From positions 134,223,001 to 134,287,000 of the forward strand of contig CM066731.1 in the NCBI GenBank assembly GCA_033961575.1: 64,000 nucleotides of DNA, written 5' to 3'. The DNA is from Aselliscus stoliczkanus. Lineage: Eukaryota; Chordata; Mammalia; Chiroptera; Hipposideridae. Positions 57,968 to 64,000 of this stretch are shown piece by piece. The notes under the pieces were generated by a model. That model did not search any database, was not told the origin of the DNA, and saw only the letters and a program-made list of their open reading frames with translations. Within the stretch, counting starts at the first letter, position 1, and each line of letters begins with the position of its first letter. The translations under genes were made by a program, and so were the position numbers.

Positions 57968-58009
<42 letters not shown>
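57968..58009. repeat. (ATCT)n microsatellite
   Basis: About ten ATCT (GATA-type) units, a polymorphism-prone tetranucleotide repeat. Confidence 0.97.
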
Positions 58010-58083
58010 ATCAAAATGAGGTTATTATTAACAAGTGCAGGGATCCTCAGTGGGTTTTCTGGTCACCAGACTGAGAAATCATT

Positions 58084-58536
58084 CTTTTTTTTTTTTTTTA
58101 AGATTTTTTAAATTGGGAAATGGGGGAGGGGAACAGCGTTGGGGAATGGGGAAGGGGAACAGATAAGTTGCTGTCCTTTTGTTTCTGTTTAGTTGTGGAG
58201 GACATTGCTTCACTGGCCCATGTTGGTATCATCATTACGCTCTTCTCGGATGAGGCAGATCAATCCCCGACATCTGGACAGCCGCTCATAGCAGCTCTTG
58301 GCAGCTCACACCGCTCATGCTGGCTGCCTGCCACTCATGTAGCCTATGGCAGCCCACTGCAGCAGGGGCTGCAGCTATGCTGACCCAGGGACTCACAGCA
58401 GCCCAGCTCCAGGTGGAGCTGTTGTTCACCATCTTAGCTGTAGAGGGCAGTGTCACTGGCCCTCATATGTGGGATCCGAACCGGGACCACTGGCATCCCA
58501 AGCCAGCTGTTAACCAACGCACCACTGGGCTGGCCC
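58084..58536 (-). mobile_element. long SINE (~465 bp form)
   Basis: Poly-T, reverse 3' module (gggggaggggaacagcgttg), body (gcccagctccaggtggagct), reverse head (ctcatatgtgggatccgaac, ccactgggctggcccc). The target site duplication ctgagaaatcattctt lies at about 58068-58083 and 58537-58552. A well-preserved copy. Confidence 0.95.
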
Positions 58537-58552
58537 CTGAGAAATCATTCTT

Positions 58553-59100
58553 AAGCAGGCATCCATATTTGGTTTTACCTGCACTGGGCATTAGTATGTT
58601 GGCAGGTTCCAATTTCTCTGTACACCATTATCTAAAATAGATTTATATTGGTTTAATGAAATTGGCAGGATTTATTAAAAATAAACTTTGGAATAAATAT
58701 GCAAAACAGTAAATGATATAGATTGTAGTTCTAATATCAGTTTTTAAAACATTAACAACAGAAAAGCTACAGGAACTAAGAGAAATTTTGATAATGGTAA
58801 GACCAGGAAAGCAGGAATATTTTCTTCCCCTGCTTCACTAAATGTAATGAAGTCCTTTGTTCTTTCTCAATTTGGAGAAGCTTCCTGACACTTCTTTATA
58901 TAAGCAGAAAAAGAAGAACACCTCAGAATAGATCTTTGTTCTTTAGAGAATTTTGACAAGCTCTGAGTTTACACTAATTTAAATAAAATAAACACTTTGT
59001 GCAAAAAAAAAAAAAAAAAAGAGTTTGTCAACATGGCATGACTGCACCATACCTTGTTAATAATATCCAAGAATCAGAAGGGAATGGACCTATTTATATA
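58553..59100. other. unannotated sequence
   Basis: No gene or family seen. An A-run of 18 at 59003-59020 has no SINE or LINE body before it that I recognise. Confidence 0.4.
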
Positions 59101-60537
59101 AGAAAAGTAGAGGTCTTCTGGTTGGCAAGAGTGAGCAAGGTAGCTGATCAAACACAATCTCCCTCTTCTTAAGGTTCAAAGTTCTCAAAAATCTGTTAGA
59201 TGGGTTTCGGTATTCTTGATTATTTACTATAATTTGCTATCATAAATGACATTAATTGACTGATCATGAGAGAGTTATGATATAGGCTTAACAAAAACAC
59301 AGGAAGTTCCTCATACAGCTTATGAAATTTGGGAAAAATGATGTGTAGACCTTGAAGCTCAGAGCTGGCGAGTTAGGTCCAAGAAAAGTCCTCTGTTACC
59401 TACTATTGGTTCCACGTCTCTGAGTGAACCCTGATGGAATTTGGCACTGAGGGTGACTCCAGAGAAACAGACTCCTAAGGATGAGTTCTCTGAACTGTTT
59501 CCAGGATTTATAGAATGAGATCTCTGATCTGATTGGATATAAAAGCATTAATGATTCTGCTTCCAGTGGTAAAGGAGATGTTGATAAGCCACAGCATCCC
59601 CTGAAAAATAATTACTCAAGTTATCATGCTAAGATGGTTATAGTCAAGTGTCCACAAAAGGCAAAGTTCTGGGTGATTATGTATTTGCTCCCATAGATTA
59701 TCTCAGTGAACATAAACAGAATAATGCAGATTGTTGATTGGTTGCTTCAAAGGAACTGGAATGTTTGAAGAAAAATAAAAAGGACAAGCTCAGAGCTTTA
59801 AATTTCTAGTTTAAAACATTGCATAAGGGACATGAAAGCCTCTGTGGCTTCCCTGAAAAGAAGTCTCCTTCCTGTAGTCACAGAGCCAATACTTCTGAAA
59901 ACCAAAACAAGAAAATTGAACTCCTAAACTTATGAGGTGTCAAGTTAGGGCACTGATAACAGAGGAATGAGGTTCCAACAATTGGAATGGGGTTAGAGGA
60001 CAGATTCCAATGAATACAAGGAACTTGAAGGAGGCTGAGAGAACTAATTGCTCAGCTGTGAACATGTGCTACATTTCCTGCAAAAGGAACTATGACTTAA
60101 AAGAGTCCAGAAGGTAGAGCTCAGGACCTTGGAAAATTATTCCCAAGCCTTCAGATCATTCAACCAATTTCCAGTCTTATTCTGTATGGGTTTTAGAAAT
60201 TCTATGGGCCAGTGATTCACTGAAGCCTCCCATTTCTCACCTTTAGAACAGGAATGTCTATAGTGGCTGTCCTATATCCATCATACCATTGTAGGTCAGG
60301 TGTGTGGGGAACACTTAACTCATTTGTTCAGTTTCACAGATCAAAATGAACTGTGTTCTAAGAGCTGTGTTTAAGAAACTACATCTGGGGAGCTTCGTCA
60401 ACAGCTGGACCTGATTTTAAGGAAAGACTATGGACTTTGAGATGCTACGATGAGATGAAACTATGGGCAGCTTGGGAGGGAAAGCATATATTTTGTGTGT
60501 AGGAGGGATGTGAATCATTGGGGGCCAGTGGGCAAAC
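59100..60537 (+). mobile_element. MaLR-type internal region, decayed
   Basis: The right end 'tatggactttgagatgctac...gagatgaaactatgggcagc...ttgggggccagtgggc' is the typical 3' end of a MaLR internal region. The left part is less certain (starting somewhere near 59100-59400). There is no open frame of note. Confidence 0.55.
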
Positions 60538-61128
60538 TGTGAAAATCAGCATCCAATATGGCCCCCAATTATCTCTACCTCTGGAAATTCAGTCTTTTGT
60601 ATAATACCCACCCCTTGTGTGTGAGCTGGATTTTGTGAGTCACTTCAAATCAATACGATATAAGTAATAATATATCACTTTTGAAATTAGGTTATAAACA
60701 TCTGAGGTGCATTCTTACTCACTCCCTCTGCGAACACTTTGTCTGGTTACTCACTCCCTCTGTGAACACTTTGTCTGGGTGAAGGCAGCTGCCATGTTGT
60801 AAGGTTTCTTGTAGCAAGACCCACAGAGAGAAGCCAATATCCAGGGATGAATTGAACCCTCAGCCCAATAGCACACAAGGAACTGGGATTTGCCAAAAAT
60901 CTTGAGAGTGCCTTTGAGAGCAGATTTCTACTCTACAAGCCTTCAGATGAGAATGCAGTCCCAGCTCACAGTGTGGCCGCAAAGTCATGAGAGCCCTTGA
61001 GCCACAATTATCCATTTAAGCTGCTCCTGAACTCATGATCCACAGGAATTATGAGGTAACATTTGCAGCTTTAAGCTGCTAAGTCTTGGAGTAATTTTTA
61101 GCACAATATGTACTAATATAGTACTTCT
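60538..61128 (+). mobile_element. MaLR-type LTR (3' LTR)
   Basis: Begins tgtgaaaatcagcatcc directly after the internal region. 'gtgagctggattttgtgagt', 'gaaattaggttataaacatc', 'gcagctgccatgttg', 'ccacaggaattatgagg' and 'tgctaagtcttggagtaatt' match the other two copies in the window. It contains a 32-bp tandem duplication (60715-60778). Confidence 0.7.
60715..60778 (+). repeat. 32-bp tandem duplication inside the LTR
   Basis: Copies start ttactcactccctctg at 60715 and 60747 and differ at one base (c/t). Confidence 0.93.
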
Positions 61129-62246
61129 AAAATGAATAAACAGAATCATAACAGCTATAGACTATGGTTCCAATAGCAATACCTTAGGTACCTTAGGTTT
61201 TCTACAAATAAACTGAAGAGTCAACCTAGCAGCCTTTTCAAGGGAAGGATATCTTTTCTGCTCTGGTTTCTATTATATATGTTGCTCATTTTCACTGATA
61301 CTCTTTGCTGGATCTAATATTCTTTTATATCTTCACATCAGCACTATTACAATTCTACTTATTTGTTTCAGTGCCCTTACTATTAAGTTTTAGTCTTTGC
61401 ATGTCCACTGCTGCAAGTACATCTTAAGCACTGGATCTATATCAGTTTATTTTCAATGCAGAGTCTATTTCTAATGTGTTGTACAAAATACCAGCTATTG
61501 GCTTTACTTGTTAACTTTGGGAATGACTGTAATCTGTTTGTTTGGACCTGCAGTTCCTTCTGCAGACTAATCAGTCTGCCTTTAATTTATATATTTTTTT
61601 AGTCAACTGTGTCATTTCTGAATGCTGGAGCAAATCTGAGTTTTATTCTTATTCTCATTATAAGTAGTAGAAAAAGGGAGGAAAAATATGCCTGTGATCT
61701 TATACAGTTATGTAATAGTTCTTTTACTAAAAATTGATTTCAGAATGAGCATCCTCCAGGTTTTAGTCCCGATTTATGCCTGTTGTCCCAGCATCATTGT
61801 TAGCACATCCTTTCACTCTAGAAAGTGTCCAGATATAAATGATAATTTTTGACAACGCATTTATAATCCATATTGTTCAATCTAGAGAGGCAGTCTTGAA
61901 TTGTGATAAGGAGTGCCAGTTCTGTCACCAGAAAACTGTAACTGAAATCCTAATACAACCTTTTTTTCAGGTTATGGCTCTCAGGCAAATTACTTGCCTG
62001 CTCCTCGTATAAAAAATAAAAAAAAAGTAAGAGGAATCCATAAATTTGTGATAAGTATTCAATAAGTTAATAGATGTAAAATCCTATTTTCACAATAAAG
62101 TGAGTCATAATCTTTTTGTTGATAGTCTTGCCTTCAATTTATATAAAAAAAAAAAGGAAAAAGAAATACCTATGAAGCACAATAAACCAAAGCATAATAA
62201 AACCAAGGTATGCTGTAACTGTCATATAGTGATCACTAAATAAATG
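61129..62246. other. mostly unannotated; possible MIR
   Basis: 61895-62060 ('gtgataaggagtgccagttc...caggcaaattacttgcctgc') may be an old MIR on the + strand. The rest is unassigned. Confidence 0.35.
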
Positions 62247-62252
62247 GTATTA

Positions 62253-62743
62253 TGATGGCTAATTTCTGTGTTAATTTGATTGGGTTGTGAAATACTATTA
62301 TATTTGATCAAATATGATCCTGGGCATTTCTGTACTTTGTGTTTGGATGAGATTAGCATTGGCACTGGCAGACTGAGTAAAGCAGATCGGCCTCCATAAT
62401 GTGGGTGGGCCTCATCCAATCAGTCGAAGGTCTAACTAGAATGAAAAGGTTGACCCTCCCCACCCCCGAGTAAGAAAGCATTCTTCCTGGCTAACTACCT
62501 TCAAAGTGGGATATTGGCTTTTTCCTTACTGTGCACTTAAACTGAAAAAATCAGTATTTCCTGAGCCTTGAGGCTGCAGGCCTTCAGACTAAAACTACAC
62601 CATTGGGTCTCCTAGGACTCTGCCTTGCCAACTTACCCTGTAGATCTTGGGACTTGTTAGCCTCCCTAACCTTGTGAGCTGATTCCTTAAACAAACAAAC
62701 ATCCCACTGATGCTGTTTCTCTGGAGAACCCTGACTAGTACAA
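62253..62743 (+). mobile_element. old LTR, TG...CA bounded (ERVL-like)
   Basis: Starts tgatggctaatttctgtg and ends actagtaca(a). The interior has 'ggatgagattagcattgg', 'gagtaaagcagatcggcctc', 'ataatgtgggtgggcctcat' and 'ttctctggagaaccctgact', a familiar mammal-wide LTR order. gtatta lies just before (62247-62252) and just after (62744-62749), a likely target site duplication. The exact family is not named. Confidence 0.65.
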
Positions 62744-62749
62744 GTATTA

Positions 62750-62990
62750 AATAGGTTATGACAACATTGTTTAGTAATTAATTGTATGCTAAAGAAGGAA
62801 GAGAACACATTCTTCAACTTTTCTACCTGGAGCTTTTTTGAAAAAGGGGAATTTAACACTGATCCTGAGCAAATCAGTTTGTACAATGTTCTGTAGGGAA
62901 TGTGATCACATTAGCATAGGTGAAAAAGAAAAGAATACTATCATTCAGGGGTTGGGTTCTCAGACTTCTGTTTTGATATTGTGATGGAGG
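62750..62990. other. unannotated sequence
   Basis: No feature recognised. Confidence 0.4.
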
Positions 62991-62998
62991 TGATGATA

Positions 62999-63037
<39 letters not shown>
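62991..63037. repeat. (GAT)n microsatellite
   Basis: About 13 gat units with minor interruption at the left end. Confidence 0.96.
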
Positions 63038-64000
63038 GCTATGGTTATGGAAATCAAAAAATTGTTACAGTTATCATTTCCCTTACAACACAGCTACCAA
63101 GATTTGAATCCAACTGTGAGGTAGACAATATTTTAAAAAGTCAAAGAAACAATGTGTTCCTCATCATTAAATACAAATCGTTCAAATTAAAATAATAATG
63201 AAGCACAATTTAACCTATCAGAGTAGCAAAATACTTTCTTTTTTTCTCAAATAACAATAGTATCCTGTTAAATAGGTAGCTTCTTAAGTATAAAGCAATT
63301 ATAACCTTAGAACTAATTCAACTTTAAAAAGGCTTATCTAGGAAAGTAATCAGACATGCCACCCAAGAAACAAACAAATGAAAAATTACTGTAGTCTTAT
63401 TTATAAGAGTGAATAATTGAAAAAGCAATAATTATTCAAATTATATCACACTACTTTAAGAGAATATTATGCAAGTATTAAAATTACCTTTATGAAAAAC
63501 TTCTAATGGCATACCGAAATAATGTTAAGTGACAAAAGATCAGGACACAGGATAATTGCAACCAAATTTTTTAAAATTCTAGATTAGGTAAATGAAGCAT
63601 AGCGTTAATTTTATTCCTGGGTAATAATATATTTTTTTAAGATAGAATCCTCAAAATTTTAATATACATTTTCCCAAATTTTCACCAATATGCAGTACTA
63701 CTTTAATTACATGAAGAAGAGAATAAATTACAACTATTATAGACAAACAAAAAAATGGTCTGCTTATTTGTTGTGATATAATTTTTGCTCAGCAGAATGC
63801 CTATAAGGGACTTACAGTCTGACTGAGGAATGAATAAAATATTTACTGAACAAAGATGGTTGGTATTTGCCATGTTGACTTTACAGCATAATAGGACTTA
63901 ATGCAATCTCTAGGGTTATCCATATATGTGAGCTAGGAAACATCTGTCACTTTGAGTGCCAATTTTGCAGAAAATATAACATCAGGAGCAAAGTAGAAAC
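63038..64000. other. unannotated AT-rich sequence; possible old L1 text
   Basis: 63160-63560 ('aacctatcagagtagcaaaa', 'ttatttataagagtgaataa', 'gaatattatgcaagtattaa', 'aatgttaagtgac') loosely follows L1 ORF2 3' order but is strongly decayed. No gene seen. Confidence 0.35.

Noticed and set aside
57863..58111. Open frame across CA/ATCT repeats
   Set aside because: The frame is made by microsatellite codons (His/Thr, Tyr/Leu/Ser) and is not a gene.

Overview
This window is intergenic or intronic DNA from a placental mammal, and a bat (Chiroptera) is the best fit. It is AT-rich. It contains mammal-wide fossils (MIR/L2-type, MER5-like hAT, MLT1/MaLR-type LTRs) and a dense set of tRNA-derived SINEs. 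These have RNA polymerase III box A/B-like heads and the 'ttggccaagtggctcagttgg' / 'ggccggccgagtggcgc' style of head found in bat SINEs. No complete cellular protein gene, rRNA, tRNA gene or CRISPR array is visible. Two short exon-like stretches (709-845 and 13680-13778, both +) are the only possible host-gene pieces, and both are weak.

Layout. 1-2139: unique DNA with one exon-like stretch. 2139-6165: a SINE and then a HAL1-type half-LINE, an L1 relative that keeps ORF1 and has lost most of ORF2; it carries a nested long SINE and a TA microsatellite. 6170-13420: a hAT-like fossil, a 5'-truncated young L1 and SINEs. 13420-19200: a SINE and a mosaic of old L1 pieces. 19266-19643: a reverse-strand MLT1 LTR. 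21658-22058: an imperfect palindrome with about 90-bp arms. 22297-23462: a solo ERV2-like LTR on the minus strand. 23850-27840: old L1, a MER5-like element and unassigned DNA.

27846-35200 is an old MaLR-type LTR plus internal region, split by a 5.9-kb composite insertion at 28021-33917. That insertion has 15-bp flanking direct repeats (14/15 identical), a GC-rich leader, three head-to-tail copies of a unit of up to 2.5 kb, and a SINE-derived tail with AATAAA and poly(A). It reads as a retrocopy of a transcript that ran through a tandem array, and it is the most unusual object here.

35795-41027 holds a dimeric SINE bounded by mariner-like ends, SINE-in-SINE nesting and old L1. 41044-48733 is a full-length young L1 on the minus strand: 16-bp target site duplication, CpG-rich 5'UTR with two 195-bp monomers, intact ORF1 and an ORF2 broken in at least six places. 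48750-64000 is mostly unique AT-rich DNA with SINEs, microsatellites, old L1, a MaLR-type LTR and a second LTR.

The functional content is therefore mobile. L1 ORF1p and ORF2p are the machinery that normally moves LINEs, SINEs and mRNA-like transcripts. The target site duplications on the SINEs and on the composite show that machinery at work in this lineage.
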